From NCBI GenBank assembly GCA_017164015.1, contig CP071065.1, positions 7,903,501-7,967,500 on the forward strand: a stretch of 64,000 nucleotides of DNA. The letters run 5' to 3'. The notes below the pieces were generated by a model, which made no database searches, was not told the origin of the DNA, and saw only the letters and a program-made list of their open reading frames with translations. The stretch is from Nostoc sp. UHCC 0702 (lineage in GTDB: Bacteria; Cyanobacteriota; Cyanobacteriia; Cyanobacteriales; Nostocaceae). Positions 26,103 through 34,681 of the stretch are shown here, piece by piece; the first letter of the stretch is position 1, and each line of letters opens with the position of its first letter. The position numbers were made by a program, and so were the translations under genes.

Positions 26103-27170
26103 ATGTCAGACTGGAATAATTTTCAACCTCAGCTAACAGCAGATGGTTCTTTCACCTTTTTTTCTCAAGAGTTTAGTGAATTATTTCACAGCCATTTTGG
26201 AGCGAAGCAGGAGAGTTATTTTAAGTTTGTTGCTCCTACGCAGTTGGCTCAAGCTGCCCAAAAACCAGTTTTACGAATATTGGATATTTGTTATGGTCTA
26301 GGATACAACACAGCAGCTGCTTTACAGGCGATTTGGGCAGTTAATCCAAATTGTCATGTGGAATTAATTGCTTTAGAACTGAATCCATCTGTACCACAAG
26401 CTGCGATCGCTCGTAACTTATTCGATAACTGGAACTACGAATACACTGCAATTTTGTCTCAGTTAGCTTTTGAGCAGCAATACCAAACAGATTATCTCAA
26501 CGCAAGGTTATTAATTGGCGATGCGAGAACCTCAATTGGGCTAGTACATCAATTAGGCTTCCAAGCAGATGCAATTTTTTTAGATCCCTTCTCACCACCA
26601 CAGTGCCCTCAGCTATGGACTGTTGAATTCATTCAACAACTTTCTCGGTGTTTACACGTAGATGGCATTCTGGCGACTTACTCATGTGCTGCTGCTGTAC
26701 GTACAGCCCTTTTACTAGCCGGCTTAGTGATAGGTTCCACCCCAGCTGTGGGAAGGCGATCGCCTGGTACGGTTGCAGCCCATCGCTTAGATGGGGAGAT
26801 GGGGGGCATTGGGGCCCCCTCTGGGGTTGGGGGGCAATGGGGCGATGGGGAACTCGGGGCCCCCACGACCGAAGGGGAGTGGGGATTAGGGGCGATGAGG
26901 AGAAATAGCAGTATGTTTTTCCCCTCTGCTCGCCTGCATCCTTGCCCCCCTGCTCCCCTACCTCCTCTCTCCCAAGAAGAAAATGAACACTTGCTAACTC
27001 GTGCTGCTATTCCTTACCGCGATCCGCAATTGAATGATCCCGCTCACATCATAGTGATGCGGCGACGACAAGAACAAGAAACTTGTTCACTTGAGCCTAC
27101 CTCCCGTTGGCGAAAACGATGGTTGTCAGCCAATCAGGAAAAAGACCCCGTCCTTAAGGACGGGGTTTAA
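26103..27170 (+). CDS. MnmC-like SAM-dependent methyltransferase with in-frame repeat insertion
   Basis: 355 residues from ATG 26103; the frame is open further upstream but overlaps the divergent sulfurtransferase. LRILDICYGLGYNTAAAL is the SAM-binding motif I, VELIALELNP motif II, and DAIFLDPFSPPQCPQLWT the catalytic region of the MnmC/DUF752 family, whose best-known member methylates the tRNA wobble uridine. Between TPAVGRRSPGTVAAHRL and PPLSQEENEHLLTRAAIPYR there is a Gly/Trp/Glu-rich segment of ~70 residues translated from G-rich tandem repeats, absent from what such proteins need. The C-terminal residues KDPVLKDGV are encoded by the terminator hairpin. Confidence 0.75.
   Translation: MSDWNNFQPQLTADGSFTFFSQEFSELFHSHFGAKQESYFKFVAPTQLAQAAQKPVLRILDICYGLGYNTAAALQAIWAVNPNCHVELIALELNPSVPQAAIARNLFDNWNYEYTAILSQLAFEQQYQTDYLNARLLIGDARTSIGLVHQLGFQADAIFLDPFSPPQCPQLWTVEFIQQLSRCLHVDGILATYSCAAAVRTALLLAGLVIGSTPAVGRRSPGTVAAHRLDGEMGGIGAPSGVGGQWGDGELGAPTTEGEWGLGAMRRNSSMFFPSARLHPCPPAPLPPLSQEENEHLLTRAAIPYRDPQLNDPAHIIVMRRRQEQETCSLEPTSRWRKRWLSANQEKDPVLKDGV
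26786..26960. repeat. G-rich low-complexity DNA inside the MnmC-like gene
   Basis: Copies of ggggagatgggg, ggggcaatggggcgatgggg and cccctgctccccta-type sequence interrupt the gene without breaking the frame. The same class of sequence is intergenic elsewhere (6120-6160, 29036-29056). Confidence 0.8.
27145..27166. terminator. Intrinsic terminator overlapping the gene end
   Basis: A 9-bp stem, accccgtcc with ggacggggt, closed by TTAA, overlaps the last codons of the MnmC-like gene and is followed by TTTAA. Confidence 0.75.
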
Positions 27171-27787
27171 CTATGCAAACTGGCTTTAATACCAATTTTC
27201 TAAAAGAAGGCAACAGATTCCAACCAGCAAACCCTGATGAAATCTGAACTTAATACCCAATTACAAAATAATTGTAAAAATTTTTACAAATTCTTAGATT
27301 CTTTATAAAACTGAATATAGTGAGTTTTTTTATTTCAATTACAAAAATTCAAATAAGTATACAAAACTACATTTAAATATGTAAAGATTATGAGTATTAT
27401 GAATTACATAAGTCGATGCCCAAAAACACGTATGTTTACAAATCGGTATAAAAACTTTAAGCTCAAACTACCAGACTTGGATCTAAATTGAGGAATTACA
27501 ATGTTTTCTAGCGCTAGTATGTTAATAAATCTCAGTGAAAAACCTGATTTAACATTTGTGTTAATTTATCATACTGGTATGAAAGGTAAGGAATCTGGCA
27601 GCAAAATTCTTATAGCAATCTCTTCGGTGTTCTCATAACACACAAAAAATATGATGTCTATTGTGTAAGCAAGCAGCTTTGTCTAGTTAATAAACCTTGC
27701 TGTAATGCCAAGTCGAATATGGTCAAGAACTAAACTTGTTTTTGCAGTCGAACACTGTTAACTTCTTTATAAGATTGGGGTGTCTTT
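27171..27787. other. AT-rich intergenic region
   Basis: About 617 bases with no gene. It probably carries the promoter of the HD-GYP regulator gene. Confidence 0.4.
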
Positions 27788-29020
27788 GTGATTCAATGGA
27801 GTTCCAAGAGTCCAAACTCTACTGAACAAAATATTATTGGGTCAAACTGCCTAAACACAGTCAATAGTATCAGTTCAAATCATGCCTTAGGATTACAAAA
27901 CTTAGAGGGTTATTCCTTGGGCTTATCTAAAGAAGACCTTTTACTGGAACACAAACAGGTAGAGCCATCTTGGATGAAACCTGATACTAGTTCTGGTTAC
28001 GATTCATTAATATCTGGAACTCCACAAGCCAAAGGCTCTCAAGTGAAAGGCTTTGATTCAGGACTGCCAAAAGTGTTAGTGGTTGATGACCATACAGCCA
28101 GTCGGATGACTGCTGTTGCTCTTTTGTCTATGGAAGGGTACGAAGTTATAGAGGCTGACTGTGGTTCTACGGCAGTAGAACTAGTTACACAAAAACAACC
28201 GGATCTGATTTTGCTGGATGTGATGATGCCGGGAATGGATGGTTTTGAGGTTTGCCAGTTACTTAAGCAGGAAGAGCATACCAGGCTAATACCAGTTATT
28301 TTTATTACAGCATTAAATGATAGGCGATCGCGAATTCGGGGAATTGAAGTAGGAGCAGATGATTTTCTCACCAAACCCTTTGACCGTGTAGAATTGGCAG
28401 CGCGTGTTAAGTCTTTAGTGCGCCAGAAGTGTTTGAACGAAGACTTAGACCACACCGAAAAAGTGCTGTTTTCCGTTGCTAGGGCAATAGAAAGTCGCGA
28501 TCCCAACACAGGCGACCATTGCGAAAGGTTAGTAAAACTAGGACAAGCTTTTGGTGAATACCTCAATCTCTCACGCCACCAAATTCGAGATTTGATGTGG
28601 GGTGGTTATCTTCACGATATCGGCAAGGTGGGCATACCCGACGCCGTGCTACTCAAACGCGGCAAACTCACCCCCGAAGATTGGGAGATTATGAAACAGC
28701 ATGTTGTAATTGGGGAAAAAATCTGCCAACCACTACGCAGTATGCGGGGTGTAGTTCCCATTATTCGCCATCACCACGAGCGCTGGGATGGTTCAGGCTA
28801 CCCCGATGGATTGAAAGGGGATGATATTCCTTACCTAGCCCAAGTATTTCAGATAATTGATATTTATGATGCGCTGACAAGCGAACGACCTTATAAAAGA
28901 GCTTTTAGCTGTGAAGAAGCATTACAGATAATGCTCGAGGAAACATACATAGGATGGCGTAATCCCAAATTAATGCAGCAGTTTGCAGACTTTATTCACT
29001 CCTATCGGGAAAAACAGTAG
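27788..29020 (+). CDS. HD-GYP response regulator (cyclic di-GMP phosphodiesterase)
   Basis: 410 residues from GTG 27788. An ~90-residue polar extension precedes a receiver domain (KVLVVDDHTASRM, phospho-Asp144 in LLLDVMMPG-type DLILLDVMMP, Lys in LTKPF). The HD-GYP domain follows: DHCERL near 243, HD pair in YLHDIGKVGIP (His276, Asp277), KQHVVIGEKI, HHHERWDGSGYPDGL with GYP at 337-339. All metal ligands and the GYP motif are intact, so it should hydrolyse cyclic di-GMP when phosphorylated. No cognate kinase is adjacent. Confidence 0.9.
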   Translation: MIQWSSKSPNSTEQNIIGSNCLNTVNSISSNHALGLQNLEGYSLGLSKEDLLLEHKQVEPSWMKPDTSSGYDSLISGTPQAKGSQVKGFDSGLPKVLVVDDHTASRMTAVALLSMEGYEVIEADCGSTAVELVTQKQPDLILLDVMMPGMDGFEVCQLLKQEEHTRLIPVIFITALNDRRSRIRGIEVGADDFLTKPFDRVELAARVKSLVRQKCLNEDLDHTEKVLFSVARAIESRDPNTGDHCERLVKLGQAFGEYLNLSRHQIRDLMWGGYLHDIGKVGIPDAVLLKRGKLTPEDWEIMKQHVVIGEKICQPLRSMRGVVPIIRHHHERWDGSGYPDGLKGDDIPYLAQVFQIIDIYDALTSERPYKRAFSCEEALQIMLEETYIGWRNPKLMQQFADFIHSYREKQ

Positions 29021-29193
29021 TCAGAAGTCTGGATGAGGGAGATGGGGGGATGGGGGAATAACTAATGACTATTGACTATTGACTATTGACTTTTTCATAG
29101 TTTCAGTCTGCAATGATTAGCTGGTATGATTTGAGCCTAAATCTGAAAGTACCAAGCGCGAAAGCGCAATTCACTGATTGGTGATGGCTAATT

Positions 29194-30555
29194 ATGGTAG
29201 TTGTAGCAATTCTAGCGGCAGGACGCGGCACAAGGATGAAATCACACTTACCCAAGGTGTTACATTCATTGGGTGGGCGATCGCTAGTTGAAAGAGTTCT
29301 CGAAAGTGTAGAACCGCTTTCACCTTCACGACGGATAGTTATTGTGGGATATCAGGCCCAAGAAGTCCAAGCAACCATGCAGTCAATACCCAGCTTGGAG
29401 TTTGTGGAACAGACTGTACAACTGGGTACAGGTCATGCTATCCAGCAATTACTTCCTCACCTGGAAGGATATACCGGAGATTTGCTGGTACTCAATGGTG
29501 ATTTACCGTTAGTACGTGCCCAAACCCTCAAACAGTTATTGCAAACTCATCAAGAAAATCACAACGCCGCTACTATCCTCACCGCGCATTTACCTGAACC
29601 CAAAGGCTACGGGCGCGTTTTTTGTAACGGTGAAAATATTGTGCAACAAATTGTTGAAGATAAGGATTGTACTGCTGCTCAAAGACAAAATCGTCGCATT
29701 AATGCTGGGGTTTACTGCTTTCGTTGGCAGGATTTAGCAAAAGTTTTGCCCCACTTAGAAGCCAATAATGCCCAAAAAGAATATTATCTTACTGATGCTG
29801 TTACCCAAGTTGGGCAAGTGATGGCAGTTGATGTGGAAGATTACCAAGAAATTCTAGGGATTAATGACCGCTTGCAACTAGCAGCAGCATACGAAATTTT
29901 GCAGCAACGGGTTAAGGAAAAATGGATGGTAGCGGGTGTCACTCTCATAGACCCTAGCAGTATCACAATTGATGAGACTGTAGAACTGCATCCAGATGTG
30001 ATTATTGAACCTCAAACTCACCTGCGAGGAAATACTGTGATTCATAGAGGGAGTCGCATCGGCCCTGGGACTTTAATTGAAAATAGTCAGTTAGGTGAAA
30101 ATGTCACAGTACTGTATTCTGTGGTCACAGATAGCATTGTCCAGGCGAAAAGCAGGATTGGCCCTTTTGCCCATTTGCGCGGTCAAGCACAAGTGGGTAC
30201 TGGTTGCCGCGTGGGTAATTTTGTGGAATTGAAAAATACTAAATTAGGCGATCGCACTAACGTGGCACATTTGTCATATTTGGGCGATACCACTACAGGT
30301 ACTCGGGTGAATATCGGTGCAGGCACAATTACTGCCAATTATGACGGTGTGAACAAACATCCTACCAAAATCGGCGATCGCACTGCAACTGGTTCCAATA
30401 GCGTTTTAGTAGCTCCTGTAACCTTGGGCGATGATGTCTACGTGGCTGCTGGTTCGACTGTCACTGATGATGTTCCAGATGATTCTCTGGTGATTGCTCG
30501 TAGTCGTCAGGTAGTTAAACCAGGTTGGCGTAAAAAGCAAAAAAGTGAGGAGTGA
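29194..30555 (+). CDS. glmU: Bifunctional UDP-GlcNAc pyrophosphorylase / GlcN-1-P acetyltransferase
   Basis: 453 residues. The uridyltransferase half starts VVVAILAAGRGTRMKSHLPK and has QLGTGHAIQQ, LNGDLPLV and INAGVYCF. The C-terminal half is a left-handed beta-helix of hexapeptide repeats with FAHLRGQAQVGTGCRVGNF, LGDRTNVAHLSYLGD and NIGAGTITANYDGVNKH, the acetyl-CoA site. GlmU makes UDP-N-acetylglucosamine for peptidoglycan and envelope glycans. Preceded by short tattgac repeats at 29060-29095. Confidence 0.96.
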   Translation: MVVVAILAAGRGTRMKSHLPKVLHSLGGRSLVERVLESVEPLSPSRRIVIVGYQAQEVQATMQSIPSLEFVEQTVQLGTGHAIQQLLPHLEGYTGDLLVLNGDLPLVRAQTLKQLLQTHQENHNAATILTAHLPEPKGYGRVFCNGENIVQQIVEDKDCTAAQRQNRRINAGVYCFRWQDLAKVLPHLEANNAQKEYYLTDAVTQVGQVMAVDVEDYQEILGINDRLQLAAAYEILQQRVKEKWMVAGVTLIDPSSITIDETVELHPDVIIEPQTHLRGNTVIHRGSRIGPGTLIENSQLGENVTVLYSVVTDSIVQAKSRIGPFAHLRGQAQVGTGCRVGNFVELKNTKLGDRTNVAHLSYLGDTTTGTRVNIGAGTITANYDGVNKHPTKIGDRTATGSNSVLVAPVTLGDDVYVAAGSTVTDDVPDDSLVIARSRQVVKPGWRKKQKSEE

Positions 30556-30790
30556 GGAGTTAAAAGTTAACAGTTAAACCACGTCCACATTGGAAATCAT
30601 AGTTTTTTGTAATTAGGGTAAACCTCATAACTCAAGCCACGACCGAATAATATACCCTGCTGAAAAAATTCAGGTTTCAAAATAGACGTGGTTGATATGT
30701 ATAAATGATTAAAAATACAAAACGTTTTACTGCTACCAGTATTGCTTTTTTATACTACAATACTTTTGTAATAAATCTGAGTCTACAGAA

Positions 30791-31741
30791 ATGACTAATT
30801 TAGAACGTGGTGTTATCGTAACTGCCTACGGAGCACCTCACTATATAGAAATGGCGAAAACATTGGCACGCTCTCTGCGTCTTCATTCACCACTTATTCC
30901 CAGTGCTATTGTGACTGACAATCTCAATGATCAAGAATTGAGAGAACTTTTTGATTATATCGTACCCTTAAAAAAAGAATACGGTTCAAACGTGGTACAA
31001 AAACTTCATCTTAATAAGTATTCTCCATTTCAGCGTACTCTTTATATTGATAGTGATTGTATTGCAGTCAGAGATATTAATTTTATCTTTGATACCTTAG
31101 AAGGAAGAAGTTTCACTGTGCCAGGAGATCGCTATCTTCAAGCAGGGGATAAAAATATTTTCATAAAAGTAGATGAGGTACTAAATAAATTTAGTTTGGA
31201 AAAGTTACCTAAATTTAATGGAGGTCTGATATATTTCGATAAAAGCGAAACTGCCTTGTCAGTTTTTGAAACAGGACTCTCAATTTCGCGTGATTGGAAA
31301 AATCTAGGTATAACTGAATTTCGCGGTGATGGCCCTGCCGAAGAACCTATCTTTGCCATAGCTATGACGCTGCACAATCAAACTATGTTTGATGATAAAG
31401 GCCAGATGATGCGAACTCCTATCGGACTTCGCGGTTCTCTAGAAGTAGATACCTTCACAGGTAAATCTAGGTTTCAGAAGTACAATACAGTTGTATCCCC
31501 TGCTATTGTACATTTTGCGTCTGTTTGGGGAGAACATCCTGTATATCTTCGTGAAGTATCAAAGCTAAAAGACCCAAACAAAAGCAGAACTGACCAGGTA
31601 AAAGCTGATATCTTTTCTCCAATTAAATATAAGTTTGGCTATCAAATTGCGTTAATCAGGTACATAGCTAAACGTGTACCTAAAAATCTTCCGTATATTC
31701 AATCTAGAGTAAGAAGACTTTTGAAACAGTTGCCTGTTTAA
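30791..31741 (+). CDS. Glycosyltransferase-like protein (GT-A, GT8-like)
   Basis: 316 residues. GVIVTAYGAPHYIEMAKTLARSL opens a GT-A type nucleotide-sugar fold; QRTLYIDSDCIAVRDI holds the DxD metal motif (DSD), and KFNGGLIYFDKSETAL matches the acceptor-side region of GT8-type enzymes. FRGDGPAEEPIFAIAM and VHFASVWGEHP follow. The substrate is unknown. It is 235 bases from glmU on the same strand, probably a separate unit. Confidence 0.7.
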   Translation: MTNLERGVIVTAYGAPHYIEMAKTLARSLRLHSPLIPSAIVTDNLNDQELRELFDYIVPLKKEYGSNVVQKLHLNKYSPFQRTLYIDSDCIAVRDINFIFDTLEGRSFTVPGDRYLQAGDKNIFIKVDEVLNKFSLEKLPKFNGGLIYFDKSETALSVFETGLSISRDWKNLGITEFRGDGPAEEPIFAIAMTLHNQTMFDDKGQMMRTPIGLRGSLEVDTFTGKSRFQKYNTVVSPAIVHFASVWGEHPVYLREVSKLKDPNKSRTDQVKADIFSPIKYKFGYQIALIRYIAKRVPKNLPYIQSRVRRLLKQLPV

Positions 31742-31818
31742 AAAAATAATTATTTTCGTAAATACAAAGCAAAAGGAAAAAAGAAAAACTTTACCTTTTG
31801 CTTTTTGTTAATTGGGGA

Positions 31819-32772
31819 TTAAATACACCCAATTTCTGTACCATCTGGCAGTTCTAAGGTATCGTCAATCTTTTCGCCGTTGTGATAGGCGGCGAGTAGG
31901 ACTTGGCAGGTTTTACCCCAAGCGATCGCTCCTGTTGCATCTAAGGCGATCGCTCCAAAATCCCGCTGGTTCTGGGTAGCTTCGAAAAATGAGCGTTGCA
32001 TCGCATCTTTGAGGGACATACCATCAGTCACACGCACCACAACCCTTGGTGCTAAGCACTCATCCATAATATCTTCACCAATACCAGTGCAGCTAACTGC
32101 TGCATGATTAGTAGCATAATTACCTGCTGGCATAGCAGAATCACTGACTCTTCCTATACGCTCAAAGCCTTTGCCACCTGTGGAAGTGCCAGCAGCCAGA
32201 GTACCATAAGCATCTAAAGCTACTACGCCGATTGTACCGCGTCGGGAATTGCTGGTTTCTGCTAGTTCTGGTTCAGCGACCACATTAGCCATCGTGCTTT
32301 TAAAATTATCTTGACGCTCTTGTATCCACTCTTGCAACCGCAACTCTGTTAAAGCGTTATAGCTGGGAAGTTGTAATTCTCGCGCCAATTCCGCACAACC
32401 GTAATCTGACAGCACGCGGTCTGGTGAATTTTGTAAAAATTGTGCCAATTCAATGGGATTTTTGACGCGCGAGACATTGATCACACCACTAAAGCGCCCT
32501 AATTTGCCATCCATTAGAGACGCACTCATACGGATTTGACCATCAGATTGCAACACCGAACCAGTACCAGCATTAAAACGGGGTTCATCTTCCAACATTT
32601 GACACCCCTGCACCACTGCGACGGAGGCAGTTGCACCTGACAGTAAAAGAGCATACACTTCTTCTACTATTGTGTGGAGCGATCGCCGCACCGCCTCCAA
32701 TCCTCCTTTGCCTTGGAGAGAACTACCTGCTCCTCCATGAATAATTAATTTAGGTTGCACCTGTAAATTCAT
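31819..32772 (-). CDS. iaaA: Isoaspartyl peptidase / L-asparaginase (Ntn hydrolase)
   Basis: 317 residues. IIHGGAGSS at the start, FNAGTGSVLQ, and the autocleavage site NSRRGTIGVVALD with the nucleophile Thr180 define the plant-type asparaginase/isoaspartyl dipeptidase family. LAAGTSTGG and DSAMPAGNYA line the active site. The precursor cuts itself before Thr180 into two subunits, and the mature enzyme splits beta-aspartyl dipeptides and asparagine, for instance in cyanophycin breakdown. It lies 12 bases downstream of the DUF2256 gene, so the two form an operon. Confidence 0.92.
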   Translation of the reverse strand: MNLQVQPKLIIHGGAGSSLQGKGGLEAVRRSLHTIVEEVYALLLSGATASVAVVQGCQMLEDEPRFNAGTGSVLQSDGQIRMSASLMDGKLGRFSGVINVSRVKNPIELAQFLQNSPDRVLSDYGCAELARELQLPSYNALTELRLQEWIQERQDNFKSTMANVVAEPELAETSNSRRGTIGVVALDAYGTLAAGTSTGGKGFERIGRVSDSAMPAGNYATNHAAVSCTGIGEDIMDECLAPRVVVRVTDGMSLKDAMQRSFFEATQNQRDFGAIALDATGAIAWGKTCQVLLAAYHNGEKIDDTLELPDGTEIGCI

Positions 32773-32784
32773 TTATCCTTTGCC

Positions 32785-32967
32785 TTATTTGGTGTCTGTG
32801 TTGCCGTTGTTTTGATTATGAGCATCAGAACGGCGACGACGGCAACGTTCTGAGCAGTATTTCACTTCGTCCCAGCAATCTTGCCATTTCTTACGCCAAG
32901 TGAAGGGACGTTGACATACCGGACAAATTTTTGTAGGCAAGTCAGACTTAGAACGAGCGCGTCCCAT
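32785..32967 (-). CDS. DUF2256 zinc-binding small protein
   Basis: 60 residues with KICPVCQRPFTWRKKWQDCW and VKYCSERCRRRR. Four Cys residues in two CxxC-type pairs form a compact zinc site typical of DUF2256. Function is unknown. It is the first gene of a two-gene unit with the isoaspartyl peptidase. Confidence 0.85.
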   Translation of the reverse strand: MGRARSKSDLPTKICPVCQRPFTWRKKWQDCWDEVKYCSERCRRRRSDAHNQNNGNTDTK

Positions 32968-33092
32968 ATGAATACTGTGCAGATGAGAAGTTGATTTCTG
33001 AGATATGGAAAATAATTATAACCAGTTTATTACGAAGGGAAGATACTTTTAGCGGTTCAATGTGGCACTAATCCTCCCATAGACCAAAGTAG

Positions 33093-33137
33093 CAACGGCG
33101 GGCTAGCCCCTAAATTCATTTATGGGGGTTAGCCGTT
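33093..33137. repeat. Imperfect hairpin near the left end of the TnpB element
   Basis: caacggcgggctagcccc pairs imperfectly with gggggttagccgttg across taaattcattta. It overlaps the stop of the RHH gene and can end its transcript. It may also be the left-end structure of the element. Confidence 0.5.
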
Positions 33138-33310
33138 GGCGATTTTAATCGCCGTCCCCATTCTTCTATTAGCTCACTAGCACTGATACCCCTATTTATT
33201 GCTTCAGCTTTAATATTTTTCCAAGTCGTAGGAGTGAGTACCACGGTTCTCTTTGTCTTCACCTCATCATGCAAAACAGGTATGTTTCTTAATCGCTTTT
33301 TAGTTGTCAT
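33116..33310 (-). CDS. Ribbon-helix-helix protein next to TnpB
   Basis: 64 residues. TKRTVVLTPTTWKNIKAEAI and NRGISASELIEEWGRRL follow the strand-helix-helix pattern of CopG-like repressors. It is divergent from the tnpB gene with 60 bases between starts, so it probably represses the shared promoter region. Confidence 0.7.
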   Translation of the reverse strand: MTTKKRLRNIPVLHDEVKTKRTVVLTPTTWKNIKAEAINRGISASELIEEWGRRLKSPTANPHK

Positions 33311-33370
33311 GTTTAGTAATGCCGTGTATACTAAATAAATTCTAGCAAATGTAAGGGAGGTGATTCAAGG

Positions 33371-34492
33371 GTGTTGGTATTGGAATACAAAGCAGTTGTT
33401 AAAAAAGCACAAGCTAAAGCTATAGATGAAGCTATCCGCACAAGTCAGTTTGTCAGAAACAAAGTGCTTAGATACTGGATGGATAATCACGGTATTGGCA
33501 AAAAAGAATTGTACCAGTACAACACTCAATTACGAGCAGAATATGACTTTGTGAGAAACTTAAGCAGTCATGCCTGTCAAGCATCAGTAGAAAATGTTGA
33601 ACGAGCAATCAACAGATTTTTTGCTAATTGCAAAGCTAAAAAACAAGGGTTGAAGGGCTATCCAAAGTTCAAAAAACATAGTCGTTCTGTTGAATATAAG
33701 CAACAGTCTTGGAAGCTGCACCCAAGTAAGCGCCGCATCACTTTTACTGATAAAAAAGGTATTGGCGAACTCAAGCTATTAGGTAAATGGGATATTCATC
33801 AATACCCTGTTGAGCTAATTAAACGAGTTCGGATTGTTCGTAGAGCCGATGGTTGCTATGTTCAATTTTGCGTCAAAGTGGACAACCAACAAGATGCACC
33901 AATAACCACATCAGAAATTGGTATTGATGTGGGATTGGAATATTTCTACTCTGATAGTAACGGTAATCATGAGGAGAACCCGCGTTTTCTACGCAAGGCA
34001 GAACAGGAGATTAAAGCTAGCCAACGTAACATTTACAAGAAGAAGAAAGGGTCATCTGGTAGGATATTAGCTCGTGGTATTTATGCCCGTAAGCATTTAA
34101 AAGTAACAAGACAAAGGGATGAACATGCGAAGAGACTCGCACGTAACTTAACCCTGGCTAACGCTAAGGTCGTCTTGGAAGATTTGAATGTTTCCGGCAT
34201 GGTAAGAAACCACAAACTAGCCAAAAGTATAACTGACGCTTCTTGGTACAACTTCCGCGCCTTCCTCGAATACTTTGGAGGGAAGTTTGGCAGAGAAATT
34301 ATTGCAGTCCCTCCCCACTTCACAAGCCAGGAATGCAGTAATTGTGGCGCTAGAGTCCAGAAATCTTTAAGCACTCGGACACATTCTTGCAACAAGTGCG
34401 GACACATTGAGCAACGTGATCTAAATGCTGCCAAAGTAATTTTAAGTCGTGCAAGCGCTAGGGTCGGGCAGATCCAAAGTAACGCCAGTTGA
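33371..34492 (+). CDS. tnpB: TnpB RNA-guided nuclease (IS200/IS605)
   Basis: 373 residues from GTG 33371, preceded by a strong GGGAGG site. RuvC residues are intact: Asp186 in EIGIDVGLEYF, Glu270 in VVLEDLNV and Asp350 in QRDLNAAK. The zinc finger has Cys322/325 and Cys340/343 (CSNCG, CNKCG). The N-terminal wedge domain (VLEYKAVVKKAQ...) and QSWKLHPSKRRITF are typical. TnpB proteins cut DNA guided by an omega RNA made from the element's right end, next to a short target-adjacent motif. The nuclease appears functional. Confidence 0.92.
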   Translation: MLVLEYKAVVKKAQAKAIDEAIRTSQFVRNKVLRYWMDNHGIGKKELYQYNTQLRAEYDFVRNLSSHACQASVENVERAINRFFANCKAKKQGLKGYPKFKKHSRSVEYKQQSWKLHPSKRRITFTDKKGIGELKLLGKWDIHQYPVELIKRVRIVRRADGCYVQFCVKVDNQQDAPITTSEIGIDVGLEYFYSDSNGNHEENPRFLRKAEQEIKASQRNIYKKKKGSSGRILARGIYARKHLKVTRQRDEHAKRLARNLTLANAKVVLEDLNVSGMVRNHKLAKSITDASWYNFRAFLEYFGGKFGREIIAVPPHFTSQECSNCGARVQKSLSTRTHSCNKCGHIEQRDLNAAKVILSRASARVGQIQSNAS

Positions 34493-34603
34493 GATGTTCC
34501 CTCTACTTCTATTGGTCGTAAGACCTGTAAAAGCAAGGAACGTCAGTGACGCTGGAATCCCCGCCATTTATGGCTGGGGAGTGTCAATTAGCTTTCAATA
34601 GTC
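34493..34603 (+). ncRNA. Predicted omega RNA 3' part and guide of TnpB
   Basis: In this family the omega RNA overlaps the end of tnpB and the right end, with the guide just past the TCAA site. Here the scaffold would run to 34587 and the guide would start at 34588 (ttagctttcaatagtc), leading into the agtcaac heptamer array. The 5' end of the RNA is not visible from sequence alone. Confidence 0.5.
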
Positions 34604-34678
34604 AACAGTCAATAGTCAACAGTCAACAGTCAACAGTCAACAGTCAACAGTCAATAGTCAATAGTCAACAGTCAAAAC
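34596..34678. repeat. agtcaac heptamer array
   Basis: About eleven tandem heptamers (agtcaac / agtcaat) between the TnpB element and the GAF pseudokinase gene. Confidence 0.9.
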
Positions 34679-34681
34679 TGA

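Larger units (their letters stand above)
33093..34587 (+). mobile_element. IS200/IS605-group element encoding RHH protein and TnpB
   Basis: The right end is well defined: a hairpin (ccccgcca-ttta-tggctgggg) followed by GTGTCAA, the TCAA cleavage site typical of this group, ending at 34587. An equivalent hairpin and GTGTCAA close the TnpB remnant at 38198. The left end is not certain; the hairpin at 33093 is used provisionally. No TnpA transposase is present, so movement would need one in trans. Confidence 0.65.
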
